Below are positions 8,388 through 18,999 of a DNA stretch of 64,000 bases, in pieces; positions within the stretch are counted from its first letter, which is position 1; each line of letters starts with the position of its first letter. The notes beneath the pieces are model-generated. The model did not search any database. It was not told the DNA's origin and worked only from the letters and a program-made list of their open reading frames with translations. Location of the stretch: assembly GCF_900090225.1 (NCBI RefSeq), contig NZ_FMHY01000002.1, forward strand, positions 5,146,001 to 5,210,000, in the 5' to 3' direction. The position numbers were made by a program, and so were the translations under genes. Source of the DNA: Micromonospora eburnea. GTDB lineage: Bacteria; Actinomycetota; Actinomycetes; Mycobacteriales; Micromonosporaceae.

Positions 8388-8795
8388 ATGGCGAAGTACT
8401 TGCTGCTCAAGCACTACCGGGGCGCTCCGGCTTCGGTCAACGACGTACCCATGGACCAGTGGACGCCGGAGGAGATCTCGGCGCACATGCGGTACATGAA
8501 CGACTTCGCGGCCCGACTTGAGGGAACCGGCGAGTTCGTCGACGGTCAGGCGCTCGCCCCCGAGGGGACGTTCGTCCGGTACGACGGCGAGGGGCGCCCA
8601 CCGGTCACCGACGGCCCGTTCGCCGAGACCAAGGACCTCATCGCCGGCTGGATGGTGATCGACGTCGACAGCTACGAGCGTGCCATCGAGCTGGCCGGGG
8701 AGCTGTCGGCCGCCCCCGGGGCGGGCGGCAAGCCGATCCACGAGTGGCTCGAGCTGCGTCCCTTCCTGACCGCGTCGCCCACCATCACGGAGTGA
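8388..8795 (+). CDS. YCII-related DGPF-family protein
   Basis: A small YCII/DGPF-domain protein of unknown biochemical role, probably cytoplasmic. The 135-residue product starts AKYLLLKHYRG and contains the name-giving motif VTDGPFAETKDLIAGWMVIDV (about 82-100) and a conserved EWLELRPF near the C-terminus. DGPF genes are characteristically adjacent to ECF42 sigma factors, which is the case here. The second ATG (8388) is chosen because GGAGGAG sits about 7 bases upstream. The ATG at 8382 is only 1 base from it. The sigma-factor gene begins 7 bases after the stop, so the two are almost certainly co-transcribed. Confidence 0.9.
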   Translation: MAKYLLLKHYRGAPASVNDVPMDQWTPEEISAHMRYMNDFAARLEGTGEFVDGQALAPEGTFVRYDGEGRPPVTDGPFAETKDLIAGWMVIDVDSYERAIELAGELSAAPGAGGKPIHEWLELRPFLTASPTITE

Positions 8796-8802
8796 CCCGC
8801 AG

Positions 8803-9954
8803 ATGAACGAGGCCCTGCTCCGGAGCCTCACGCCGAGCGTGCTCGGGATCCTCGGCCGCCGCGGAGCCGACTTCGCGGCGGCTGAGGACGCCGTCCAGGA
8901 CGCGCTGGTCGAGGCGGTCCGGGTCTGGCCGGCCGACCCGCCGCGGGACCCGAAGGGCTGGCTGGTCACCGTGGCCTGGCGCAAGTTCCTCGACGCGACC
9001 CGGGCGGACGCCTCCCGCCGGCGGCGGGAGGACCTCATCGACGAGGAGCGCGCCCCCGAGCCCGCGCCCGCGGTGGACGACACGCTCCAGCTCTACTTCC
9101 TGTGCGCCCACCCGTCGCTGACGCCGTCGTCCGCGGTCGCGCTCACGCTGCGCGCCGTCGGCGGGCTGACCACCCGCCAGATCGCCCAGGCCTACCTCGT
9201 TCCCGAGGCGACCATGGCGCAGCGCATCAGCCGGGCCAAGCGCACGGTCTCCGGCGTACGGTTCGACCGGCCCGGCGACGTCGCCACCGTGCTGCGCACC
9301 CTCTACCTGGTCTTCAACGAGGGCTACTCCGGCGATGTCGACCTCGCCGCCGAGGCGATCCGCCTCACCCGGCAGCTCGCCGCCGCGATCGACCACCCCG
9401 AGGTGGCGGGGCTGCTCGCCCTCATGCTGCTCCACCACGCCCGGCGTGACACCCGGACCGCGCCCGACGGCAGCCTGGTGCCGCTCGCCGAGCAGGACCG
9501 CAGCCGATGGGACACCACGTCGATCGCCGAGGGCGTCGAGATCCTGCAGGCCGCCCTCGCCCGCGACCGGCTGGGCGAGTTCCAGGCCCAGGCCGCCATC
9601 GCGGCACTCCACGCCGACGCGCCCACCGCCGAGGAGACAGACTGGGTACAGATCGTCGAGTGGTACGACGAGCTCGCGCGCCTGACCGACAGCCCGATAG
9701 TCCGGCTCAACCGCACGGTGGCCGTCGGCGAGGCCGACGGACCGCGCGCCGGGCTGGCGGCGCTCTCGGCGCTGGACGACTCGCTGCCCCGCCACACGGC
9801 GGTAGCGGCGTATCTCCACGAACGCGACGGCGACCTGGCCACAGCGGCACGCCTGTACGCCGAGGCGGCCCACAAGGCCCCCAACCTCGCCGAGCGCGAC
9901 CACCTGACGCGCCAGGCCGCCCGGCTCAACGCCCGCATCCGCTCATCGACGTGA
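8803..9954 (+). CDS. ECF42-group RNA polymerase sigma factor with long C-terminal extension
   Basis: Directs RNA polymerase to a small set of promoters, most likely including its own DGPF operon. The 383-residue protein has region 2 (DFAAAEDAVQDALVEAVRVWP with WLVTVAWRKFLDATRADASRRR) and region 4 (LTLRAVGGLTTRQIAQAYLV followed by EATMAQRISRAKR). A roughly 200-residue alpha-helical, TPR-like C-terminal domain follows, with NEGYSGDVDLAAEAIRLTR and RSRWDTTSIAEG, as seen in ECF42 proteins. No anti-sigma gene is adjacent, so control is thought to act through the C-terminal extension. GGAG lies 10 bases before the ATG. Another SigJ-like ECF subgroup is conceivable, but the DGPF neighbour favours ECF42. 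Confidence 0.88.
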   Translation: MNEALLRSLTPSVLGILGRRGADFAAAEDAVQDALVEAVRVWPADPPRDPKGWLVTVAWRKFLDATRADASRRRREDLIDEERAPEPAPAVDDTLQLYFLCAHPSLTPSSAVALTLRAVGGLTTRQIAQAYLVPEATMAQRISRAKRTVSGVRFDRPGDVATVLRTLYLVFNEGYSGDVDLAAEAIRLTRQLAAAIDHPEVAGLLALMLLHHARRDTRTAPDGSLVPLAEQDRSRWDTTSIAEGVEILQAALARDRLGEFQAQAAIAALHADAPTAEETDWVQIVEWYDELARLTDSPIVRLNRTVAVGEADGPRAGLAALSALDDSLPRHTAVAAYLHERDGDLATAARLYAEAAHKAPNLAERDHLTRQAARLNARIRSST

Positions 9955-10152
9955 CCGGCTCGCCGATTCGGGGGTCCGTCGCACGCAAGGTCGCCGGCCG
10001 GCACCACCGGTGGACACGCAGTCAACGCCGCCGGCATCAGGGGGGCGGCCGGGCCGCCCGGCCCTGCGTCCACCGCGCGGCCGGCACGGCGGGCTCTGCT
10101 GGGGCGACGGGGACGGGACCGCGCCGTGACAGTGGGTGTCGGGGGCGGCTCG

Positions 10153-10158
10153 TAGACT
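10153..10158 (+). promoter_or_regulatory. Candidate -10 for leaderless recQ
   Basis: TAGACT ends 6 bases before the recQ ATG, so transcription would begin at or next to the start codon. There is no Shine-Dalgarno sequence in between. No clear -35 is seen. The preceding 200 bases after the sigma-factor gene contain no other recognisable feature. Confidence 0.45.
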
Positions 10159-10164
10159 GCGCGG

Positions 10165-12006
10165 ATGGTCTCCCCCACCGATGAGCGGACCGAGGACGCC
10201 CTGCGGGTGCTGCGCCGGGTGTTCGGCTACGACGCCTTCCGCGGCTTCCAGCAGGAGGTCGTCGAGCACGTGGTGGCCGGCGGTGACGCGCTGGTGCTGA
10301 TGCCGACCGGGGGCGGCAAGTCGCTGTGCTACCAGATCCCCGCGCTGGTCCGCGACGGCGTCGCGGTGGTGGTCTCCCCGCTGATCGCGCTCATGCAGGA
10401 CCAGGTCGACGCGCTCACCGCGGTCGGCGTCCGCGCCGGGTTCCTCAACTCGACCCAGGATCTCACCGAACGGCGGCGGGTGGAGGCGGCCTTCCTCGCC
10501 GGGGAGCTGGACCTGCTCTACCTCGCCCCGGAGGCGCTCGCCGTCCGCTCCACCGTCGCCCTGCTGGAACGCGGGCGGATCGCGCTGTTCGCCATCGACG
10601 AGGCGCACTGCGTCTCCCAGTGGGGGCACGACTTCCGCCCCGACTACCTCAACCTCTCGATGCTGCACGAGCGGTGGCCGGGGGTGCCACGGATCGCGCT
10701 CACCGCCACCGCGACCAGGGCCACCCGCACCGAGATCGCCACCCGCCTCCAGCTCACCGACGCCCGCCACTTCGTGGCCAGCTTCGACCGGCCCAACATC
10801 CAGTACCGGATCGTGCCCAAGCGGGAGCCGCGCAAGCAGCTGCTGAGTCTGCTGCGCGACGAGCACCCCGGCGACGCCGGGATCGTCTACTGCCTGTCCC
10901 GCGCCTCGGTGGAGAAGACCGCCGAGTTCCTGGTGGCCAACGGCGTGCCGGCGCTGCCGTACCACGCCGGGCTGGACGCGGCCACCCGGGCGGCCAACCA
11001 GCAGCGCTTCCTGCGCGAGGACGGCCTGGTCATGGTCGCCACCATCGCGTTCGGCATGGGCATCGACAAGCCCGACGTACGCTTCGTCGCCCACCTGGAC
11101 CTGCCCAAGTCGGTGGAGGGCTACTACCAGGAGACCGGCCGCGCCGGGCGCGACGGCCTGCCGTCGACCGCCTGGCTGGCGTACGGCCTCCAGGACGTGG
11201 TGCAGCAGCGCAAGATGATCGAGACCTCCGAGGGCGACCCGGCGCACCGGCGCAACCTGGCCGCCCACCTCGACGCGATGCTGGCCCTCTGCGAGACGGT
11301 CCGCTGCCGCCGCGCCCAGCTCCTCGAATACTTCGGCGAGACCGCCACCGAGGGCTGCGGCAACTGCGACACCTGCCTCGAACCACCCGAGTCCTGGGAC
11401 GGCACGGTCGCCGCGCAGAAACTGCTCTCCACCGTCTACCGGCTGGACCGGGAACGCAACCAGCGGTTCGGCGCCGGGCACAGCATCGACATCCTGCTCG
11501 GCAGGCACACCGACAAGGTCGACCAGCACGGCCACCACTCGCTGAGCACGTTCGGCATCGGCAGCGAGCTGCGCGAGGCGGAGTGGCGGGGCGTGGTGCG
11601 GCAACTGCTCGCCGAGGGCCTGCTGGCGGTCGAGGGCGACTACGGCACGCTCGCGCTGACCGAGGCCAGCGCCGAGGTGCTGGGCCGCCGGCGTACGGTC
11701 ACCATGCGGCGGGAGCCGGAGAAGCCGGCGGGCACCCGGTCGGCGAAGCCGCGGGGCGCGGCCACCGTCGTCGCCGAGCTCTCCCCCGACGCGGCGCCGG
11801 TCTTCGAGCGGCTGCGGGCCTGGCGGGCGGCCACCGCCAAGGAACAGGGCGTGCCCGCGTACGTCATCTTCCACGACGCGACCCTGCGGCAGATCGCCAC
11901 CGAGGCGCCGGCCTCGCTGGCCGACCTGTCCCGGGTCAACGGCGTCGGCGAGAACAAGCTCGCCAAGTACGGCGAGGCGATCCTCGCCGTACTTGCCGAG
12001 GACTGA
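10165..12006 (+). CDS. recQ: ATP-dependent DNA helicase RecQ
   Basis: A 3'-5' superfamily 2 helicase that unwinds recombination and repair intermediates. The 613-residue protein has the helicase core with motif I TGGGKSLCYQIPAL (about 50-63), motif II AIDEAHCVSQWGHDFR (about 142-157), motif III ALTATAT, and motifs V-VI ATIAFGMGIDKPDVRFV and ETGRAGRDG. Next come the zinc subdomain (C-x-NC-x2-C in CGNCDTC), a winged-helix RQC domain, and a C-terminal HRDC domain (FERLRAWRAATAKEQGVPAYVIFHDATLR, shown in two conserved parts FERLRAWR and PAYVIFHD). All catalytic motifs are intact. It stands alone, with a strong bidirectional terminator just downstream. Confidence 0.96.
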   Translation: MVSPTDERTEDALRVLRRVFGYDAFRGFQQEVVEHVVAGGDALVLMPTGGGKSLCYQIPALVRDGVAVVVSPLIALMQDQVDALTAVGVRAGFLNSTQDLTERRRVEAAFLAGELDLLYLAPEALAVRSTVALLERGRIALFAIDEAHCVSQWGHDFRPDYLNLSMLHERWPGVPRIALTATATRATRTEIATRLQLTDARHFVASFDRPNIQYRIVPKREPRKQLLSLLRDEHPGDAGIVYCLSRASVEKTAEFLVANGVPALPYHAGLDAATRAANQQRFLREDGLVMVATIAFGMGIDKPDVRFVAHLDLPKSVEGYYQETGRAGRDGLPSTAWLAYGLQDVVQQRKMIETSEGDPAHRRNLAAHLDAMLALCETVRCRRAQLLEYFGETATEGCGNCDTCLEPPESWDGTVAAQKLLSTVYRLDRERNQRFGAGHSIDILLGRHTDKVDQHGHHSLSTFGIGSELREAEWRGVVRQLLAEGLLAVEGDYGTLALTEASAEVLGRRRTVTMRREPEKPAGTRSAKPRGAATVVAELSPDAAPVFERLRAWRAATAKEQGVPAYVIFHDATLRQIATEAPASLADLSRVNGVGENKLAKYGEAILAVLAED

Positions 12007-12018
12007 CCGAAGACGCCG

Positions 12019-12050
12019 AAGGGCCCGACCCCGTTCGGGGTCGGGCCCTT
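12019..12050. terminator. Bidirectional terminator between recQ and the C39 peptidase gene
   Basis: The 14-base arms AAGGGCCCGACCCC (12019-12032) and its exact complement (12037-12050) enclose a GTTC tetraloop. The hairpin lies midway between two convergent genes and can serve both. There is no long U-tract. Confidence 0.9.
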
Positions 12051-12066
12051 CGACACCTGCCTCGGA

Positions 12067-12717
12067 TCAGGAGCTGTAGCCGCGGCTGGCGATCCAGTGC
12101 GCCAGGGCGTCCACGTCCATCCGGTAGGAGGCCATGTTCGGGTCGGCCGAGTCGGCGATCGTCACGGTCTTCCCGCCGTCGCGGTAGCCCACCACGCTGA
12201 TGTAGTGGCCACCCGCGAAGGAGTGGGTGTTGCCGTCGGTGTCGGTCGCGGTGCCGGCGATGTTGGCCACCACGGCCCGGCCGTCGTCCACGGCCTTCAC
12301 GACGTCGGCGCGCAGCTTGTCGACGTGCTTGGCGTCGACCTTGTCAACCGGCAGCTCGGTGCTGTGGTACGCGTTGCGGCCGGTCTCCTTGTTCAGCACC
12401 GGGGTGATGTCGTTGATGCTGTCGGTGCCGTTCTCGGTGGTGCCCATCTCCTTGGCCATGGCGTCGACGTTGATGTCCTTGCCCTGGACCGAGAGGGCGT
12501 TACGGGTGGCGGCGGGGCCGCAGTAGTAGAAGTTCGGCTGCGCCTCGTAGCGCACGTTGAGCTCGCGCTCCCCGCCCTTGCGGTCGGTGGTCACCGACGA
12601 CGCGGCCTTCTGGGACGGGGCGGCGTGCGCGGCGATGGCGGGGCCGGCGATGCCACCGGCGGTGGCGGCGACACCAGCAGCGGTCAGGACGGTCTTACGC
12701 AGCAAATCGGTACGCAT
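12067..12717 (-). CDS. Secreted C39-like cysteine peptidase family protein
   Basis: Predicted exported papain-fold protein of the C39-like group. The substrate is unknown. Residues 1 to about 33 form a Sec signal peptide (basic MRTDLLRKT, a hydrophobic Ala/Gly core, and AHA-AP cleavage). The mature part carries the putative catalytic Cys in NFYYCGPAATRNAL, His in AGGHYISVVGYRDG and Asp in IADSADPN, in the Cys-His-Asp order of the family. The 216-residue length fits stand-alone C39-like proteins, and there is no ABC exporter partner. The ATG at 12717 begins the signal peptide, with AAAGG 11 bases upstream. Upstream lie three GGAAT-N18-GTT elements in the right orientation, suggesting stress-controlled expression. 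Confidence 0.82.
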   Translation of the reverse strand: MRTDLLRKTVLTAAGVAATAGGIAGPAIAAHAAPSQKAASSVTTDRKGGERELNVRYEAQPNFYYCGPAATRNALSVQGKDINVDAMAKEMGTTENGTDSINDITPVLNKETGRNAYHSTELPVDKVDAKHVDKLRADVVKAVDDGRAVVANIAGTATDTDGNTHSFAGGHYISVVGYRDGGKTVTIADSADPNMASYRMDVDALAHWIASRGYSS

Positions 12718-12840
12718 GATGATCAAAGCCTTTCGCTCGGGGGTACGCGACACGCCCGCGAAGGGGGTGCGGGTGCCACGGGTGAAAGGAAATCTGGGGA
12801 TCCGGTGCCCGGCGGCATGACCTGCTCGGGCGGCCCGGGG

Positions 12841-13010
12841 GATGTAACGACCGGCGGCGGGCGGTGATTCCCGCGGCCTCACCGGCTCGAAACCGTCGCG
12901 GTTCCCGGATGTAACCACCGGGGCGGGGCAGCGATTCCCACGAGGTCACCGGGGTGGGACCAGTGCCGCGGTCCCGGGGATGTAACGACGGCCGCCGGCC
13001 GGTCATTCCG
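12841..13010 (-). promoter_or_regulatory. Three tandem GGAAT-N18-GTTACATC elements (ECF/SigR-like promoters)
   Basis: On the minus strand, GGAAT followed by exactly 18 bases and GTTACATC occurs three times. The GTTACATC boxes lie at 12841-12848, 12908-12915 and 12979-12986, so the copies are 67 and 71 bases apart. The interior is also partly conserved (CCGCCCCGG-like). GGAAT-N18-GTT matches the consensus I know for the Streptomyces thiol-stress sigma factor SigR, and the orientation drives the C39 peptidase gene. A repeated non-promoter element is the alternative. The remainder of 12718-13183 holds only the inverted repeat at 13099-13146. Confidence 0.6.
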
Positions 13011-13098
13011 ACCCGGCCCGGCCGGCCGAGCGGGCCGACTCCGGCGCAAATCCAGACAGTCGACACATATGGCGCGCCTGCCTGAAGGGCGCTCAAGA

Positions 13099-13146
13099 TG
13101 CGGCATGTTGTGGTCTTCGGGACGCCGGAGACCACAACATGCCGCA
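13099..13146. repeat. Perfect 18-bp inverted repeat downstream of uvrC
   Basis: TGCGGCATGTTGTGGTCT (13099-13116) and its exact complement (13129-13146) flank a 12-base loop, TCGGGACGCCGG. It lies about 38 bases past the uvrC stop and has no U-tract. It is most simply a uvrC terminator, but the perfect 18-base match and the AT-richer arm composition are unusual here, so a repeat-family member or protein-binding site is possible. Confidence 0.8.
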
Positions 13147-13183
13147 CATGGAGTGGATCACGCAAAGGGGGTCGGGGTGGGCG

Positions 13184-15115
13184 TCAGGGGGCGGGGGTGG
13201 ACTGGTCCAGGGCGGCCAGGATCGCCTCGGCGGTCCGCTTGCCCACACCGGGCACCTCGGTGATCTCCTCGACCGTCGCGGCGGAGAGCCGCTTGAGCGA
13301 GCCGAAGTGCCGCATCAGCGCCTTGCGGCGTACCTCGCCCAGCCCGGGGACGTTGTCCAGCGCCGACTCGGTCATCCGCTTCGAGCGCCGCTGCCGGTGG
13401 AAGGTGATGGCGAACCGGTGCGCCTCGTCGCGTACCCGTTGCAACAGGTAGAGCGCCTCCGAGGCACGCGGCAGGATGAGCGGGAACTCGTCGTCGGGGA
13501 GCCAGACCTCCTCCAGCCGCTTGGCCAGCCCGCAGAGCGCCACGTCGTCGATGCCCAGTTCGGCGAGGGCCTGCGCGGCCGCGGCCACCTGCGGCGCACC
13601 ACCGTCGACCACGACCAGCTGCGGCGGGTACGCGAACTTGCGCGGCCGCCCCGTGGTCGGGTCTATGCCGGGCCGGTCGGGGTCAGCGGCGGTCTCCTCG
13701 CCGATCTCCCCGGTCTCGGCGCGCGCGTCGAGGTAGCGGGCGAAGCGCCGGCGCAGCACCTCCGACATGGCGGACAGGTCGTCGGTGGCGCCCCGGATGA
13801 TGAACCGGCGGTACTCGCTCTTGCGGGGCAGCCCGTCCTCGAAGACGACCATGCTGGCGACGACGTCGGTGCCCTGGATCTGGGAGACGTCGAAACACTC
13901 GATGCGCAGCGGCGAGGTACGCATACCGAGCGCGTCGGCGATCTCGTCGAGGGCCTTGCTACGGGTGGTCAGGTCGCCGGCCCGCTTGAGTTTGTGCCGG
14001 GCGAGCGCGTCCTTCGCGTTGCGTTCCACGGTCTCCAGCAGTGACCGCTTGTCGCCACGCTGCGGGACGCGCAGCGACACCCGGCTGCCCCGGCGGGCGG
14101 AGAGCCAGTCGGCGAGCGCGTCGGCGTCGCCGGGTAGCTCGGGGACGAGCAGCTCGCGGGGGACGTCGGCCTCGCCCTGCTCGCCGCCGTAGACCTGGGT
14201 GCAGAAGTGGTGCACCAGGTCGCCGGTGGTCAGCTCCTCGGTCTTCTCCACCACCCAGCCGCGCTGGCCCCGCACCCGCCCGTCGCGGACGTGGAAGACC
14301 TGGACCGCGGCTTCGAGTGGATCCTCGGCGAAGGCCACCACGTCGGCGTCGGTGCCGTCGCCGAGCACCACCGTCTGCTTCTCCATCGCCCGGCGCAGCG
14401 CGGCGACGTCGTCCCGCAGCCGGGCGGCCCGCTCGAACTCCAGCCGCTCGCTGGCCTCCTGCATCTCCCGTTCGAGCCGGCGGACCATGGTGTCGGTGCG
14501 GCCGGCCATGAAGTCGCAGAACCCGTCGACGATCTGCCGGTGCCGCTCGACGGTCACGCTGCCGACGCACGGCGCGGAGCACTTGCCGATGTAGCCCAGC
14601 AGGCAGGGGCGGCCGACCTGGCCGGCCCGCTTGAACACGCCGGAGGAACAGGTCCGCGCCGGGAAGACGCGCAGCAGCAGGTCCAGCGTCTCGCGGATCG
14701 CCCAGGCGTGCGAGTACGGCCCGAAGTAGCGCACCCCCTTGCGCTTGGCGCCGCGCATCACCTGGAGCCGCGGGTATTCCTCGTCGAGGGTGACCGCCAG
14801 GTACGGGTACGACTTGTCGTCGCGGTAGCGGACGTTGAACTTCGGGTCGTACTGCTTGATCCAGGTGTATTCCTGCTGGAGCGCCTCCACCTCGGTGGCG
14901 ACGGTGATCCAGTCCACCGACTCGGCGGTGAAGACCATCTGCCGGGTGCGTTGGTGCAGGTTGACCGGATCGGCGAAGTAGGAGTTGAGCCGGCTGCGCA
15001 GGCTCCGCGCCTTGCCGACGTAGATCACCCGGCCGGTGCCGTCGCGGAACCGGTAGACCCCCGGCGACTCCGGGATCGTGCCAGGTGCGGGACGGTAGGT
15101 CGAGGGGTCAGCCAC
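13184..15115 (-). CDS. uvrC: Excinuclease ABC subunit C
   Basis: The nuclease of nucleotide excision repair, which makes the 3' and 5' incisions in the UvrB-DNA complex. The 643-residue protein has an N-terminal GIY-YIG domain (GVYRFRDGTGRVIYVGKARSLR is the family core), a cysteine cluster (CSSGVF to CLLGYIGKCSAPC), and a UVR motif (about 205-235). The RNase H-like domain contains IECFDVSQIQGTDVVASMVVF (Asp catalytic). Two C-terminal helix-hairpin-helix repeats (LDNVPGLGEVRRKALM and TEVPGVGKRTAEAIL) follow. In many actinobacteria uvrC sits directly before rapZ. Here about 5 kb of other genes lies between them. The GTG start is 6 bases after a TAGGCT -10 box, which implies a leaderless mRNA. 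Confidence 0.96.
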   Translation of the reverse strand: MADPSTYRPAPGTIPESPGVYRFRDGTGRVIYVGKARSLRSRLNSYFADPVNLHQRTRQMVFTAESVDWITVATEVEALQQEYTWIKQYDPKFNVRYRDDKSYPYLAVTLDEEYPRLQVMRGAKRKGVRYFGPYSHAWAIRETLDLLLRVFPARTCSSGVFKRAGQVGRPCLLGYIGKCSAPCVGSVTVERHRQIVDGFCDFMAGRTDTMVRRLEREMQEASERLEFERAARLRDDVAALRRAMEKQTVVLGDGTDADVVAFAEDPLEAAVQVFHVRDGRVRGQRGWVVEKTEELTTGDLVHHFCTQVYGGEQGEADVPRELLVPELPGDADALADWLSARRGSRVSLRVPQRGDKRSLLETVERNAKDALARHKLKRAGDLTTRSKALDEIADALGMRTSPLRIECFDVSQIQGTDVVASMVVFEDGLPRKSEYRRFIIRGATDDLSAMSEVLRRRFARYLDARAETGEIGEETAADPDRPGIDPTTGRPRKFAYPPQLVVVDGGAPQVAAAAQALAELGIDDVALCGLAKRLEEVWLPDDEFPLILPRASEALYLLQRVRDEAHRFAITFHRQRRSKRMTESALDNVPGLGEVRRKALMRHFGSLKRLSAATVEEITEVPGVGKRTAEAILAALDQSTPAP

Positions 15116-15121
15116 GTCGCA

Positions 15122-15127
15122 AGCCTA
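15122..15127 (-). promoter_or_regulatory. Candidate -10 for leaderless uvrC
   Basis: TAGGCT on the minus strand ends 6 bases before the uvrC GTG, matching the TANNNT-N6-start pattern seen at other genes in this window. No ribosome-binding site separates it from the start codon. Confidence 0.5.
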
Positions 15128-15207
15128 GTCCGCACCACCGACACCCCACCGCCACCGCGCGCCCGCCCCGGGGCGGACCGGCGGGGCGGGGACGCCGCCG
15201 GCGACGG

Positions 15208-15699
15208 TCAGGCCAGGGTGATCTCGTCGCCGGTGACCTTGATGTTCTTCGGGGCCAGGGGCCGGGTGGCGGGACCCTGCTTGACGGACCCGTCGACGAT
15301 CGAGAAGCGGCTGTTGTGGCAGGTGCAGTTGATGGTGCCACCATCGACGTTCGACACCGGGCAGCCCTGGTGGGTGCAGATCGGGTCGAAGCCCTTGAAC
15401 TGGCCCGCCACCGGCTGGGTGATGACCACGCCCTTGCTGGCGAACACCGCCCCGCCGCCGACCGGGATGTCGGTGGTCCGGGTGATCGGACCGGCGCTGC
15501 CCTGGTTGCCGCCCCCGGCGTCGCCGGCTCCGGCGGTCGCGCCCGGGCCACCGCTGGTCGGGCCGGCAGCGCCCGGGCTCGTCTCGTCGTCGCTGCCACA
15601 GCCGGCCAGCACCACCGCCGCGCCGACCGCGCCGGCGCCCGCGAGCAGTGCCCGCCGGGTCTGCGTACCCGGCCCGGTCAGCACCTGATCGTCACTCAT
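15208..15699 (-). CDS. Tat-exported Rieske [2Fe-2S] lipoprotein
   Basis: Single-domain Rieske protein, probably an electron carrier anchored on the outer face of the membrane. Its redox partner is unknown. The 163-residue product has a twin-arginine signal (TQTRRALLAGAGAVG) ending in a lipobox (VVLAGC, about residues 29-34). A Gly/Ser/Ala-rich linker and the cluster-binding motifs CTHQGC and CTCHNS follow, giving two Cys-x-His pairs for the iron-sulfur cluster plus the extra CTHxGC cysteine. It is too short for the bc1-complex Rieske subunit (QcrA), and no qcr genes are nearby. GAGAGG precedes the ATG by 6 bases. It lies alone between uvrA and uvrC on the same strand. Confidence 0.9.
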   Translation of the reverse strand: MSDDQVLTGPGTQTRRALLAGAGAVGAAVVLAGCGSDDETSPGAAGPTSGGPGATAGAGDAGGGNQGSAGPITRTTDIPVGGGAVFASKGVVITQPVAGQFKGFDPICTHQGCPVSNVDGGTINCTCHNSRFSIVDGSVKQGPATRPLAPKNIKVTGDEITLA

Positions 15700-15804
15700 C
15701 TTCGGCCTCTCTCTTGCTGCCGCGCCCCGCGGCCTGCGGCTACAGCTGGTAACACGGATCACTGTGCCGCACGGTTCATACTGACGCGTCCCGAACCCCC
15801 GGTC

Positions 15805-15836
15805 GCGGGGCGGACCGGGGTCCCGGCCCGCCCCGC
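15805..15836 (-). terminator. Hairpin after uvrA
   Basis: GCGGGGCGG-A-CCGGG and CCCGG-C-CCGCCCCGC face each other around a GT loop, with one A/C mismatch, 14 bases past the uvrA stop. It is a strong GC stem without a U-tract, so probable but not certain as a terminator. Confidence 0.6.
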
Positions 15837-15849
15837 GTCGTACCGTCGC

Positions 15850-18795
<2,946 letters not shown>

Positions 18796-18999
18796 GGTCC
18801 GTGTACTCCCGGAAGAAGAATGTGAGGCGGATCTGTCCGCTCGGAGCATGGTCTGAGCGGTTTTCGAGGTTGTCGAGGCGCAGGAAACACGCCCCGGAAA
18901 CTCTAGCCCCGAGGTACGACAACATTCGTCGCGCGCACATTCCACCAGGTCAGCCCGGTCGCGCCGACCGTGGGCAGGCCGACGCGACCGGGACTCGAC

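Noticed and set aside
12718..13165. Short minus-strand frames reading through the GGAAT/GTTACATC repeat region as N-terminal extension of the C39 peptidase
   Set aside because: The signal peptide starts at 12717, and the upstream translation is Arg/Pro-rich and would destroy it.
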